Source of the DNA: Fusobacteriota bacterium
Lineage (GTDB): Bacteria > Bacillota > TC1
DNA length: 64,000 nucleotides
Reading direction: 5' to 3'
NCBI GenBank assembly: GCA_009773805.1
Contig: WTXA01000002.1
Coordinates: 558,001-622,000, forward strand
In this document: positions 37,575 through 46,182 of the stretch, piece by piece
How the letters are laid out: each line of letters opens with the position of its first letter
How positions within the stretch are numbered: the first letter of the stretch is position 1
Position numbers and translations under genes: made by a program
Notes under the pieces: generated by a model
The model's database searches: none
What the model was told of the DNA's origin: nothing
Seen by the model: the letters and a program-made list of their open reading frames with translations, nothing else

Positions 37575-37589
37575 CAGGAGGAATAATTA

Positions 37590-38474
37590 ATGTATGATAT
37601 AAAAAAAATTCATCAAGCAAATAGTGTTCAAGATGTTTTAAGAATTATAGAGGAGAATCCTAATACTAAGATAATATCTGGTGGTACTGATGTTTTAATA
37701 AAGATGAAAGAAAGAAAATTAAAAGATGTAGAAATTGTCAGCATAGGTGATATTTCTGAGTTAAAGGGTATCAGTATAGATGGTAATGGCACCATAATAA
37801 TTAAGGCAGCCACTTGTTTCATAGATATTATCACTAATGCAGATATATTGAGGCATATACCTACTTTAGCTAAGGCTTGTAATCAGATTGGTAGTCCACA
37901 AATAAGGAATATAGCAACTATCGGGGGTAATTTATGTAATGGAGCAGTAAGTGCTGATGTGGTTCCAATTCTATTAGTACTAGATGCAGAGCTTCATATT
38001 AATAACGTAAATGGTGAAGTCAGAATTATCGATGTGAATGATTTACATACTGGTCCAGGGCAGACTAGCCTTGATGATGGAAAAGAAATATTGACTGAGA
38101 TTCATATAAAAAAAGTTAATTATCAAGGTTATGGGTTTGACTATTTTAAGTATGGAAAGAGAAATGCTATGGAAATTGCTACCTTAGGTTGTGCCACAGG
38201 GGTAAAACTAAATGAAGAGAAAAACAAGATAGCTGATTTCAAGATTTCATATTCAGTAGCAGCACCAACTCCAAGACGTTGTAGAAGTTTGGAAAGATTG
38301 ATAATAGGTGAAGATGTTTCACAAGATACTATCAATTTAATAAAACCTGAAAATATTGAAGAATTAAAACCTAGGGATAGTTGGAGAGCTTCAAAGGATT
38401 TTAGACTGCAATTGATTAAAGAAATAGGAAGACGTACTGCCATAGAAGCAATTAGATCTCAGGGAGGAATGTAA
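37590..38474 (+). CDS. xdhB: Molybdenum hydroxylase FAD-binding subunit
   Basis: 294 residues of the CO dehydrogenase/xanthine dehydrogenase flavoprotein family. FAD-binding motifs IISGGTDVLIKMKERK (near residues 29-44) and IRNIATIGGNLCNGAVSADV (near 109-128) are intact; the C-terminal domain begins near VAAPTPRRCRSLE. It passes electrons from the [2Fe-2S] subunit to an acceptor, probably NAD or ferredoxin. The gene lies 15 bases after the large subunit and abuts the iron-sulfur subunit gene directly. AGGAGG precedes ATG 37590. Confidence 0.9.
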   Translation: MYDIKKIHQANSVQDVLRIIEENPNTKIISGGTDVLIKMKERKLKDVEIVSIGDISELKGISIDGNGTIIIKAATCFIDIITNADILRHIPTLAKACNQIGSPQIRNIATIGGNLCNGAVSADVVPILLVLDAELHINNVNGEVRIIDVNDLHTGPGQTSLDDGKEILTEIHIKKVNYQGYGFDYFKYGKRNAMEIATLGCATGVKLNEEKNKIADFKISYSVAAPTPRRCRSLERLIIGEDVSQDTINLIKPENIEELKPRDSWRASKDFRLQLIKEIGRRTAIEAIRSQGGM

Positions 38475-38951
38475 ATGCTTAAAATTATTAAACTAAAAGT
38501 TAATGGTAAGGTTAATGAGATTTCAATTGACGATAGAGAATCTTTGACTGATACTTTAAGAAATAGACTGGGTTTAACTAGTGTTAAGAAAGGCTGCGAA
38601 GCAGGAGAATGTGGGGCTTGTACTATTCTTTTAGATGGAAAGACTATTAATAGTTGTATTTATCTAACTGTTTGGGCTGAAGGGAAGGATATTATAACTG
38701 TTGAAGGCCTAGCTACAGAAAATAATGACTTTTTACATCCTATTCAAAAGGCTTTTGTGGAAGAAGCTGCTGTACAGTGTGGTTTTTGCACTCCAGGACT
38801 GATTTTAACAACATTGGAATTGATGAATACTGGAAAAAAATATACTAGAGAAGAAACTAGAGAAGCGATTTCAGGTCACTTATGTCGTTGTACAGGTTAT
38901 GAAAATATATTGAATGCGTTAGATAAAATAGTAGGACCAGAAAAAAGTTAA
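38475..38951 (+). CDS. xdhC: Molybdenum hydroxylase [2Fe-2S] subunit
   Basis: 158 residues with two [2Fe-2S] clusters. The plant-type cluster ligands are in KKGCEAGECGACTILLDG plus the later INSC; the second cluster motif is QCGFCTPGLILTTLEL followed by GHLCRCTGYENIL. It relays electrons between the molybdenum site and FAD. Its ATG begins immediately after the FAD-subunit stop, with AGGGAGGA just upstream. It ends the purine operon ahead of a long terminator hairpin. Gene symbol usage differs between species. Confidence 0.92.
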   Translation: MLKIIKLKVNGKVNEISIDDRESLTDTLRNRLGLTSVKKGCEAGECGACTILLDGKTINSCIYLTVWAEGKDIITVEGLATENNDFLHPIQKAFVEEAAVQCGFCTPGLILTTLELMNTGKKYTREETREAISGHLCRCTGYENILNALDKIVGPEKS

Positions 38952-38971
38952 TATTTACGTACCTCTTTTGT

Positions 38972-39024
38972 ATAGCCTCACGCACCGCCCTCCTTCAAAG
39001 TAGCGGTGCGTGAGGCTATTTTAT
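38972..39024. terminator. Very long bidirectional terminator hairpin
   Basis: ATAGCCTCACGCACCGC (38972-38988) and GCGGTGCGTGAGGCTAT (39003-39019) form a perfect 17-bp, GC-rich stem over a 14-base loop, then TTTTATTT. It separates the converging purine operon and the GNAT-aminopeptidase-lyase operon. GC content is far above its surroundings. Confidence 0.9.
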
Positions 39025-39462
39025 TTATATAACTTTTTCCATTCTAATATGTGGGCAATCCCCATCAAGGTAGATATCACCGATAACCTTATAGCCATTC
39101 TTGACGTAAAAGCCCTGAACTCTACACTGGGAACATAACTCCACTGAGGTAGCACCAATCTCCTGGGCTTTTTCTTCTAATATAGAAAGTACCAAACTAC
39201 CAACATGATGATTACGATAATCAGGCAGAACAGCCACACGACCAATCATATAAACATCACTACCAGGTTCTTTTTGAAATAAACGACCAGTAGCTACAGC
39301 TATACCATCTATATATACAAGAAGATGAACAGAAATTTGATCTAAATAAACATTATCAAACTCATCTTGGAACCCCTGCTCATCTACAAAAACCTTATTC
39401 CTAATAGAACGAAGATCATCATTAAGCTCACTAAAAAATTTCTTCTCTATAACTATATCCAT
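39025..39462 (-). CDS. GNAT family N-acetyltransferase
   Basis: 145 residues. Acetyl-CoA-binding elements are visible: RVAVLPDYRNHHVGSLVLSIL (motif A-like; the usual RxxGxG/A loop reads RNHHVG) and a C-terminal VQGFYVKNGYKVIG. The opening ELNDDLRSIRNKVFVDEQGF resembles ElaA/YjcF-type acetyltransferases. Substrate unknown. Its ATG directly follows the TAG of the aminopeptidase gene, with AGGGG upstream. It is the last gene of the minus-strand operon. The plus strand here is A/C-rich, so coding-strand codons are G/T-ended. Confidence 0.88.
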   Translation of the reverse strand: MDIVIEKKFFSELNDDLRSIRNKVFVDEQGFQDEFDNVYLDQISVHLLVYIDGIAVATGRLFQKEPGSDVYMIGRVAVLPDYRNHHVGSLVLSILEEKAQEIGATSVELCSQCRVQGFYVKNGYKVIGDIYLDGDCPHIRMEKVI

Positions 39463-40923
39463 CTATATCTTCCCCTCGTTTGTTAGTATAGAATTCTTAA
39501 CCAACTTATACAACAACCTAGTACCATAACCAGTAGCACCCTTGCTGAAATAACCATCAGCCTCCTCAGTCCAAGAAGGACCTGCAATATCAATATGCAA
39601 CCAAGGAGTATCACCAACTACTGAACCAAGAAAAAGACCAGCAGTAATAGTACCAGCAAAACGACCACCACTATTATTTAAATCAGCATAAGGAGTCTCA
39701 ATCAACTTCTTAAAATCCTCATCATGAGGCAATTCCCAAACACGCTCACTAGTTTCAAAGGCAGCAGTCTTCAACTCACCCATAAACTCATCACTATTTG
39801 TAATAACAGCAGCAATCTTTTGACCAAGTGCCACTTCTGCAGCACCTGTTAGGGTAGCCATATCTACAACCTTATCAACATGCTTTTCTGTTAGTATATA
39901 GTCTAGCGCATCAATCAAAGTAAGACGACCTTCTGCATCAGTGTTAGTGATAAAGATAGACTTACCACTTCTTGAAGTAATAATATCATTAGGCCTATAA
40001 CTATTAGCAGAAACTGAATTATCACAAGCTGCAACAACAGCTATGACATTAACTTTTAATTTCCTTGAAGCAATAGCTCCCATGGCAGCAATAACGCTAG
40101 CAGCACCACTCATGTCACCTTGCATAGATAACATACTATTAGCAGGCTTTAGTGACAAACCACCAGAATCAAAAGTAATACCCTTACCAACAAGACCAAT
40201 AATTTCTCCCCCAACATTGCCCATATATTCCATTACTATGAGGCGTGGTTCATAATAGGAGCCTTGAGCAACTGCTAAGAAGGCATTCATTCTTAAGCCT
40301 GCAATTGCTGCTTTATCATAAATATCAACCTTGAAACCAGAACTTTCCCCAAGTGATCTAGCACTTATGGCCAGAGTCTGTGGGGTAACAATATCTCCAG
40401 GCTCATTGGCTAGTTCTCTTGAAAGGATAGTCATTTCCCCAAGGAGTATTCCTTCTTCTATATTTGTCTGATATTGATCAAGTTCTTGACTACTACCAAC
40501 AAGTATAAAATCTTCTATAATCTTTTCTTTTTTCTTTGTTTGATATTTATTAAAGCTATATTGGCTTAAGGTTATTGCTGTTGCAATATTTTCTAGTGAA
40601 TCTCCATTAATTAGTTGAGTTGGTAATATTATTCCAACACTATTTTCCTTGAGGGTAACAGCTTTCTTGCAGGCATTGGCAATACCGTTTCTAAGTAATT
40701 CCATATAGTTGTCTTGACTATCACCTAAACCCACGAATATATGGTGTTTTAGTTCACTACCTTGGTGTATGGAAATATGGTGTAGTGTGTTTTTTTCTCC
40801 TTTGAAAAGGTCCTTGGTTATTAGAGTGTTTAATATATTTTGCACGTCATCTACTGCTAGTTCATTCTTGAACAGAGGGTAGATTTTGACATTACTTTCG
40901 TTGCTGTTTTGTAGTTTAATCAT
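39463..40923 (-). CDS. pepA: Leucyl aminopeptidase, M17 family
   Basis: Cytosolic two-metal aminopeptidase, 486 residues. The catalytic domain (about 165-486) shows VGKGITFDSGGLSLKPA, MQGDMSGAASVIAAMGA and the family signature NTDAEGRLTLIDAL, with all expected Lys/Asp/Glu ligands; the N-terminal domain is divergent as usual. The gene overlaps the lyase gene by 8 bases at its start and abuts the GNAT gene. Composition flips strongly inside it: plus-strand G+T is about 65% near 40.6 kb and about 28% near 39.6 kb. Confidence 0.93.
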   Translation of the reverse strand: MIKLQNSNESNVKIYPLFKNELAVDDVQNILNTLITKDLFKGEKNTLHHISIHQGSELKHHIFVGLGDSQDNYMELLRNGIANACKKAVTLKENSVGIILPTQLINGDSLENIATAITLSQYSFNKYQTKKKEKIIEDFILVGSSQELDQYQTNIEEGILLGEMTILSRELANEPGDIVTPQTLAISARSLGESSGFKVDIYDKAAIAGLRMNAFLAVAQGSYYEPRLIVMEYMGNVGGEIIGLVGKGITFDSGGLSLKPANSMLSMQGDMSGAASVIAAMGAIASRKLKVNVIAVVAACDNSVSANSYRPNDIITSRSGKSIFITNTDAEGRLTLIDALDYILTEKHVDKVVDMATLTGAAEVALGQKIAAVITNSDEFMGELKTAAFETSERVWELPHDEDFKKLIETPYADLNNSGGRFAGTITAGLFLGSVVGDTPWLHIDIAGPSWTEEADGYFSKGATGYGTRLLYKLVKNSILTNEGKI

Positions 40924-42073
40924 GTGATATCTCCTTTATGGCTTTGCTTATTCTGTTTAGGCCTTCTGTTAGGACACTTTTAGGGCAACCTATATTTAAT
41001 CTTAAGTAACCATGTCCTTCTTCTCCGAATATGAGACCGTCTACTAGCATTACGTTATTCTTTATTAGTGTTTGATGAATATGTGTGTGATCTCCATATT
41101 TACTAAAGTCCAACCACATTAGAAAAGTTCCTTCTGGTTTACTTACTTTAACAGCTGGTAGATTTTCCTTTAGGTAGGAGAGGATATAGTCTCTGTTTTC
41201 TTCTAAATATATAACTAACTCATCAAGCCAAGGGTCACAGTCAGTATAGGCTGTTTCTAATGCTATGACACCAAAGGCGTTTCCTTCGTGTAATCCTAGG
41301 GCTCTAAGTTTAGTGTAGAAGCTGTAGCGTAGTTTGTCGTCTGGGATTATTGCTACTGAGGTGCTTAGTCCTGGGATGTTGAAGGTTTTGCTTGGGGCTA
41401 TCATGGTGATGGAGTTTGCTTTGGCATATTCGCTTATGTTGCTGATGGTTAGGTGTTTGTTTCCTCTGTAGATGATGTCGCTGTGGATTTCATCTGATAT
41501 TATGAGGACTGAGTATTTTTCTGCTAGTGCAACTATTTGTTCCATCTCATCTTTGGTGTAGACTCTTCCTGTTGGGTTGTGGGGGTTACAGAGTAGGATA
41601 GCTTTGGCTGTTTTCATGCCTTGTTCTAGGTTTTCAAAGTCTATCATGTATCTGTCATTTATTAGTTTGAGTGGATTTTTTATTAGTTTTCTGCCGTTTT
41701 TTTCTATTACTCTATAGAAGGGGGTGTAGACTGGGGTTTGTATTATGATGCTGTCGCCTTCTTTGGTCCAGGCGTCTATGGCGATGCCTACTCCTGACAT
41801 TACTCCTGGGGTGATGAAGATCCATTTCTTTTTTAGTTCTAGTCCGTATCTTCTTTGGCAAAAGTTTATGATGGAGTTATAGAAGGCTTGATCTAGTATG
41901 GTGTAGCCTAGTATTGGATGGGCAGCTCTTTCTATGATTGCTTCCATTATTGGTGGTGCTGTCTGGAAGTCTGTATCTGCTACAGTAAATGGGATTGAGT
42001 CTTTATTGTCTAGGGTGTCCCATTTTTCTGATTTTGTGTTTTGTCTATTTTGGATTATATTGAAATCGTACAT
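40916..42073 (-). CDS. MalY/PatB family PLP-dependent aminotransferase / cystathionine beta-lyase
   Basis: 385-residue fold type I PLP enzyme. It opens with the characteristic KWDTLDNKDSIPFTVADTDF, then LLCNPHNPTGRVYTKDEM, ISDEIHSDIIYRGNKH and the PLP lysine in APSKTFNIPGLS (near residue 235). Family members cleave C-S bonds (cystathionine or cysteine) or transaminate. Substrate cannot be decided. First gene of the minus-strand operon with the aminopeptidase and GNAT. The coding strand is A/C-rich throughout. Confidence 0.9.
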   Translation of the reverse strand: MYDFNIIQNRQNTKSEKWDTLDNKDSIPFTVADTDFQTAPPIMEAIIERAAHPILGYTILDQAFYNSIINFCQRRYGLELKKKWIFITPGVMSGVGIAIDAWTKEGDSIIIQTPVYTPFYRVIEKNGRKLIKNPLKLINDRYMIDFENLEQGMKTAKAILLCNPHNPTGRVYTKDEMEQIVALAEKYSVLIISDEIHSDIIYRGNKHLTISNISEYAKANSITMIAPSKTFNIPGLSTSVAIIPDDKLRYSFYTKLRALGLHEGNAFGVIALETAYTDCDPWLDELVIYLEENRDYILSYLKENLPAVKVSKPEGTFLMWLDFSKYGDHTHIHQTLIKNNVMLVDGLIFGEEGHGYLRLNIGCPKSVLTEGLNRISKAIKEISHD

Positions 42074-42169
42074 TGTGTTTCCTGCTCTTTCTTGGTTTCA
42101 TAGTTTCTGTTTTGGTATTTTTTCTTACTTACAAATTATACCAAAGAAATAGGTTATTTAGAATTTTTT

Positions 42170-42178
42170 TGTTATAAT
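42170..42178 (+). promoter_or_regulatory. Extended -10 promoter of the plsC pair
   Basis: TGTTATAAT combines TGn with consensus TATAAT, 20 bases upstream of the first plsC ATG. The -35 region is weak. Confidence 0.5.
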
Positions 42179-42198
42179 TTAGTTTGAGGTGATTTATT

Positions 42199-42771
42199 AT
42201 GTTTTATAGTTTTATTTGGTATTTGTGTCATTTTATTGCTTTTGTTCTTGGGGGGATTTCTTTTAAGAATAGGAAGAATATACCTGTTGAGGGTTCTTTT
42301 ATTTGTGCTGGTAATCATAGGAGTAGTATTGATCCTTTTTTGATTGGTCTTGGGATGAAGAGACAGATGGCTTTTGTGGCTAAGGATTCTTTGTTTAGGA
42401 TTCCGGTTATTAAGAATTTGTTGTTGTGGGTTAATGCGAATCCTATTGATAGGAGTGGTAGTCCTAAGTTGGTTATATCTAAGACTGTGGATATTTTAAG
42501 GGGTGGTAAGCCTATTGCTATATTTCCTGAGGGCACTAGGAATAAGGGGGAGGAGGCTTTGATGGATTTTAAGAAGGGTGCTGCTCTTCTTGCTATTGAG
42601 GCTGGTGTTCCTATTGTGCCGGTAGGTATTAAGAATTCTAGTAGGACCTTTGGTCGGAAGACTGTTATTTATGGTAAACCTATTATGCCACCAGTGGGTA
42701 ATGATAAGTTGAGTAGGGATGCTTTGACTAAGACTCTTTATGATGAGATTTTAAAGTTGTTGGTTGATTAG
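42199..42771 (+). CDS. plsC: 1-acyl-sn-glycerol-3-phosphate acyltransferase (PlsC), copy 1
   Basis: 190-residue membrane-associated acyltransferase that acylates lysophosphatidic acid in phospholipid synthesis. An N-terminal hydrophobic segment (about 3-20) precedes the catalytic HX4D motif NHRSSIDPF (near residue 38), substrate-binding FPEGTRNKGEE and GVPIVPVGI. ATG 42199 follows GAGGTGA. Codons are almost all G/T-ended from the first residue. A second PlsC gene follows after 41 bases. The two differ enough to suggest old duplication or distinct acyl preference. Confidence 0.92.
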   Translation: MFYSFIWYLCHFIAFVLGGISFKNRKNIPVEGSFICAGNHRSSIDPFLIGLGMKRQMAFVAKDSLFRIPVIKNLLLWVNANPIDRSGSPKLVISKTVDILRGGKPIAIFPEGTRNKGEEALMDFKKGAALLAIEAGVPIVPVGIKNSSRTFGRKTVIYGKPIMPPVGNDKLSRDALTKTLYDEILKLLVD

Positions 42772-42812
42772 TAGTTAGTTAATTAGTTGATTGTATATGG
42801 ATTGGGGTTCTT

Positions 42813-43403
42813 ATGGTTTATTTTGTTGTTTCTCATTTTATGAAGTTTTTGTTGATGGTGACTCGGGGTTTGAGAATTTATGGTAGGGAGAATATTCCGC
42901 GTCAAGGGGCTTTTCTTTTGATTAGTAATCATAAGAGTAATAATGATCCTTTTGTGTTGGCTGCTGCTACTTTTAGGCAGATTTCTTTTATGGGTAAGGC
43001 TAGTTTATTTAAGCATCCTGTTGCTAAGTTGGTGCTTGGTGGTGGTTTGAAGGCTTTTCCTGTTGATAGGGAGGGTAATCCTAGGATAGTTTTGAATCAG
43101 TCTGTTGATATTTTAATGAAGGGTCGTCCTACTGCTATGTTTCCTGAGGGTACTAGGAATAGGGTTGATGATTCTTTGGGTGAGTTTAAGAAGGGTGCGG
43201 CTTTAGTAGCAATTAGGGCTGGTGTTCCTGTGTTGCCTGTGGCTATTCTTGGTATTAATAGGAAGGGGAGTAAGATTTATGCCTTATTTGGTGAGCCTCT
43301 TTATCCTCCAACTAATACGAGGGAGAATGTTAATGCTTTTAATTTGGAGATGCATGATGCTGTGTCGAAGTTGATTGATGAGTTAAAGGGTAAGATGGAT
43401 TAA
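42813..43403 (+). CDS. plsC: 1-acyl-sn-glycerol-3-phosphate acyltransferase (PlsC), copy 2
   Basis: 196 residues, tandem paralog of the preceding gene. HX4D is SNHKSNNDPF (near residue 36), the anion-binding motif is FPEGTRNRVDDS, and GVPVLPVAILGINRKG follows. An N-terminal hydrophobic helix suggests membrane attachment. The ribosome site (GGGG before ATG 42813) is weaker than that of copy 1. It probably shares the promoter near 42.17 kb. Reaction as for copy 1, or a different lysophospholipid. Confidence 0.9.
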   Translation: MVYFVVSHFMKFLLMVTRGLRIYGRENIPRQGAFLLISNHKSNNDPFVLAAATFRQISFMGKASLFKHPVAKLVLGGGLKAFPVDREGNPRIVLNQSVDILMKGRPTAMFPEGTRNRVDDSLGEFKKGAALVAIRAGVPVLPVAILGINRKGSKIYALFGEPLYPPTNTRENVNAFNLEMHDAVSKLIDELKGKMD

Positions 43404-43613
43404 TTGACATAATTAATCCATGTGATATTTTATGTTCCAATATATTGGGAAGTGTTCTTTTTTTGGGATGCTTCTTTTTTGTTTTGTTGTTTGTTGGTGT
43501 GAATCATTAATATTTTACGCATATATATTGTATTTATTGGGATATAGTGGTATTTTTACTTTAGTGTAATTTGTTTTGTTAGTAAGTTATGATTATCTCT
43601 GAAAGGATATTAA

Positions 43614-44306
43614 ATGGACACTATATATAGGACGTCAGCAGAGAAAATTGATAAAATATTCTCATTAGAAGAAAATAGTAGCTTGAATGATAGTGATTGG
43701 GTAGAAATTGTAAAATTTGTGAATGATGAAGACTACGAAGTTCGATATAGGGTTTGTGAACTTTTAGGTTTATTTCCTTCGGAGAAAAGTGAAACTTATT
43801 TGCTATCATTGATAAATGATCCTGATTCTCTGGTTAGGGTTTCAGCAATTGATTCACTTTATTTTAGTGTATCTTCTGATACTATAGAGAGATTAAAAAA
43901 ATCGACTAAAGAAAAATCTATTTTAGTTAGAGGGTATGCAGCTACTACTATTGGTGATATTCAAAATAATATTGGAGTTAATAGCGAACAAACACTTTCC
44001 TTTTTATACACTTTGTTTAAAAAAGAGAAAAGTGAATGGGTGAAATTATCGATAGCGCATTCCTTGTTTCTTCTGGGAGATAGTAGTTATTTAGATTATT
44101 TAATTGAAGGTATTAATAGTAGGTATTATAGAAATCGTATTGCTGCTATTACAATATTAGAGCAACTTGAAATATGGAAAGTGGGGCATATAGTTCTTAG
44201 ATTGAAAGAAGTATTAAAACAAAGATTGAAAATTGAGAAAGCTTATGCTGTAGAGTGTACTTTAGAGAAATTACTTAGTAAATTAATGGAATATAAATCT
44301 ACATAA
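43614..44306 (+). CDS. HEAT-repeat protein
   Basis: 230 residues composed of helical repeats. Repeat-like units include DEDYEVRYRVCELLGLFP, DPDSLVRVSAIDSLYFS, KSILVRGYAATTIGDI, EWVKLSIAHSLFLLGD and YYRNRIAAITILEQLE, each with the VR..A...L spacing of HEAT/PBS-lyase repeats. No signal peptide, so cytosolic. Such scaffolds bind other proteins; a partner is not evident. Preceded by a 210-base gap in which I see only a possible weak promoter (TTGACA near 43405). ATG 43614 has AAAGGAT upstream. Begins an accessory stretch with two small lipoproteins. Confidence 0.82.
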   Translation: MDTIYRTSAEKIDKIFSLEENSSLNDSDWVEIVKFVNDEDYEVRYRVCELLGLFPSEKSETYLLSLINDPDSLVRVSAIDSLYFSVSSDTIERLKKSTKEKSILVRGYAATTIGDIQNNIGVNSEQTLSFLYTLFKKEKSEWVKLSIAHSLFLLGDSSYLDYLIEGINSRYYRNRIAAITILEQLEIWKVGHIVLRLKEVLKQRLKIEKAYAVECTLEKLLSKLMEYKST

Positions 44307-44394
44307 TCTTCAAAAAAATCTAAGAGCGACCATATAGTTGTTCAGGAATAAGCATAAACATTATTTACCAAATAATTCCTTTAAGGAGATATAA

Positions 44395-44829
44395 ATGAAT
44401 ATGAAATTACTTAATCTTTCAATTATTATATTGATAATATTATTCGCTTCAGCTTGCGTAAAGAAAGAGTTTGAGTTTACTCAACCTATTGAAAATGTAG
44501 AGAAGGTTGAGGTTATATTAATTGGTTTGCCAGTAATTGCTGAAAATAGGCATGAACAAACTATACTATATGAGTTAACTCAAAGTGAATATGGAAGTGC
44601 AATAGAAACTATATTAGATTTAGATAGTGATAGGCTATACACTTCTCCTGCTACTTTATTTCCTGATATGAAAGCTTTTAAAATAACTTATAAAAATGGA
44701 GACTACGAGATTATTAATAATTTTGCACAAGGTAGTTTAATTAAGGGTAGATATAAAGCTGAAGGGTATTATACTTTTGATATTGATGAATTCAATGATC
44801 TTATTGATAAATATATAAATATGAAATAA
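44395..44829 (+). CDS. Small lipoprotein of unknown function, paralog A
   Basis: 144 residues. Signal peptide with lipobox ASAC (Cys near residue 21), then a compact domain. The core ENVEKVEVILIGLPV and ITYKNGDYEIINNFAQGS, ending FDIDEFNDLIDKYI, is shared with the lipoprotein at 45.7 kb (KVEVILMG, IIYKNGDYEI, FDEEQFNDLVEKY). Predicted to be anchored on the outer face of the membrane. AAGGAG lies 6 bases from ATG 44395. Not a family I can name. Confidence 0.8.
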   Translation: MNMKLLNLSIIILIILFASACVKKEFEFTQPIENVEKVEVILIGLPVIAENRHEQTILYELTQSEYGSAIETILDLDSDRLYTSPATLFPDMKAFKITYKNGDYEIINNFAQGSLIKGRYKAEGYYTFDIDEFNDLIDKYINMK

Positions 44830-44871
44830 TGTAATCATACAAATACAACAATAAATTATTTGGAGTATAAT

Positions 44872-45585
44872 ATGAGAAATTTTAAACGATTAATAATCTT
44901 ATGGTTAATATTTATCTTTATTGTTGCGGTTTTTTATCTAATATTATTTCAATTTAGAGATAAGACACCGAGTAATTATCACTATGAACCTGAAACAACA
45001 GAGGTAGATACCTTAACTTACAAAAATGAAATTGATAGTGTTAACCTAAAAATATTAAAAAATGAGGTGGATACGGGTAGAATACACTGTTTTGATGTTA
45101 GTGATAATGGTCAAATTGCCATTGGATTTGATGATGCTAAAGGACAAGTGATAAAAGTTTATGATAATAATGGTAGATATATTTATGGGTATTCATTTGA
45201 TTTGTCATATGAAGTATATTTATTATTGTGGCAGAATGAAGTTCTAACTATATTTTATAATAGAAGCTACACATTTCACTATCTAGATCCAAATAGCGGC
45301 ACAATTGATGTTAGAAAATATGTTGGAAACAGAGATGTTTTTGGTTACATTGAATCTAATAATTATCCTTATAGATTACTTAATGGGAACAAATATATTG
45401 ATACTGGCAGGAAATTAACAAAAGTAAGCAGTAATGAGGAAGAGATTGTTATCTATGATGCAGGTTTATTAAGTTCTATTATAAAATATTCAATCAGGCA
45501 TTTAATTATTCCGTTATTGGCAGCTACATTCTTTGTAACTTTTATAGAAATTGTTTTTAAAAAATCCAAATATTTAAATAAATAG
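44872..45585 (+). CDS. Two-TM membrane protein with external beta-rich domain, unknown function
   Basis: 237 residues from ATG 44872, chosen because GGAG lies just upstream; a TTG at 44860 lies ahead of that site. One TM helix (about 6-26), an external domain of about 165 residues (HCFDVSDNGQIAIGFDD, VIKVYDNNGRYIYGYSF) with a beta-propeller-blade look, and a second TM (about 206-226) near the C terminus. DNGQIAI and DNNGRYIYG resemble repeat blades seen in sensor-like proteins. It lies between the two paralogous lipoprotein genes, suggesting the three products act together at the membrane. Function unknown. Confidence 0.75.
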   Translation: MRNFKRLIILWLIFIFIVAVFYLILFQFRDKTPSNYHYEPETTEVDTLTYKNEIDSVNLKILKNEVDTGRIHCFDVSDNGQIAIGFDDAKGQVIKVYDNNGRYIYGYSFDLSYEVYLLLWQNEVLTIFYNRSYTFHYLDPNSGTIDVRKYVGNRDVFGYIESNNYPYRLLNGNKYIDTGRKLTKVSSNEEEIVIYDAGLLSSIIKYSIRHLIIPLLAATFFVTFIEIVFKKSKYLNK

Positions 45586-45684
45586 AAAATTGATATGGGT
45601 AGAAAAAGTACAGTGCAAATGGGTTGAATGGCAGTTTTGGACAGTTCACTTTAGCGAAAACTGATGGAAAGTTAGGTGTTTTAT

Positions 45685-46113
45685 ATGTTGAGGATTCTTT
45701 ATCTAATTCTTATGATTTTTTTATCTCACGCTTTCATTTTGTCAAGTTGTGAAAGAGCTGAGTATCCTTTTAATCAAAATACAGAAAATATTGTAAAGGT
45801 TGAAGTTATTTTAATGGGAGAACTTCAGGGTCTTTATACTGAACATGAAGTTACAGTAATAAAAGAAGTATCATTGAAGGATAGTAAATTTCTTGATGAT
45901 TTTAGAAAAATTGAATGTAAGAGAGGATTTGGCGATCCTACAGTATTGACACATGGGGATAAAGGATTCAAAATTATTTATAAAAATGGTGATTATGAAA
46001 TAATAACATATGGAGCACAAGGAAGACATCGAAGCGATAAATATTTTAGTACAGGTTATTATAACTTTGATGAAGAACAGTTTAATGATTTGGTAGAAAA
46101 ATATTCATATTAG
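45685..46113 (+). CDS. Small lipoprotein of unknown function, paralog B
   Basis: 142 residues from ATG 45685 (AGGTG 6 bases upstream; a GTG at 45676 lies within that site). Signal peptide with a weak lipobox ILSSC (Cys near residue 21). The mature domain repeats the pattern of paralog A: NIVKVEVILMGEL, GFKIIYKNGDYEIITYGAQG, and YYNFDEEQFNDLVEKY. The central part has diverged. It ends the cassette before a bidirectional terminator. Confidence 0.77.
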   Translation: MLRILYLILMIFLSHAFILSSCERAEYPFNQNTENIVKVEVILMGELQGLYTEHEVTVIKEVSLKDSKFLDDFRKIECKRGFGDPTVLTHGDKGFKIIYKNGDYEIITYGAQGRHRSDKYFSTGYYNFDEEQFNDLVEKYSY

Positions 46114-46131
46114 AAAAAATAGCAAATAATA

Positions 46132-46161
46132 AAAATAGGGAGCTCATAAGCTCCCTATTTT
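46132..46161. terminator. Bidirectional terminator
   Basis: AAAATAGGGAGCT and AGCTCCCTATTTT form a perfect 13-bp stem over CATA, with T-rich flanks on both sides. It separates the converging lipoprotein and SDR genes. Confidence 0.9.
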
Positions 46162-46182
46162 ACATTAAAGGCTACATACCAT

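Noticed and set aside
43404-43613. Regulatory RNA in the gap before the HEAT-repeat gene
   Set aside because: Only a possible weak promoter (TTGACA with a poor TATTTT) is visible; no convincing stem-loop or terminator.
45600-45734. About 40-codon open frame partly overlapping the start of lipoprotein B, reading GQFTLAKTDGKLGVLYVEDS
   Set aside because: It looks protein-like and could be a gene remnant, but it has no ribosome site, overlaps the real start and resembles nothing I recognise.
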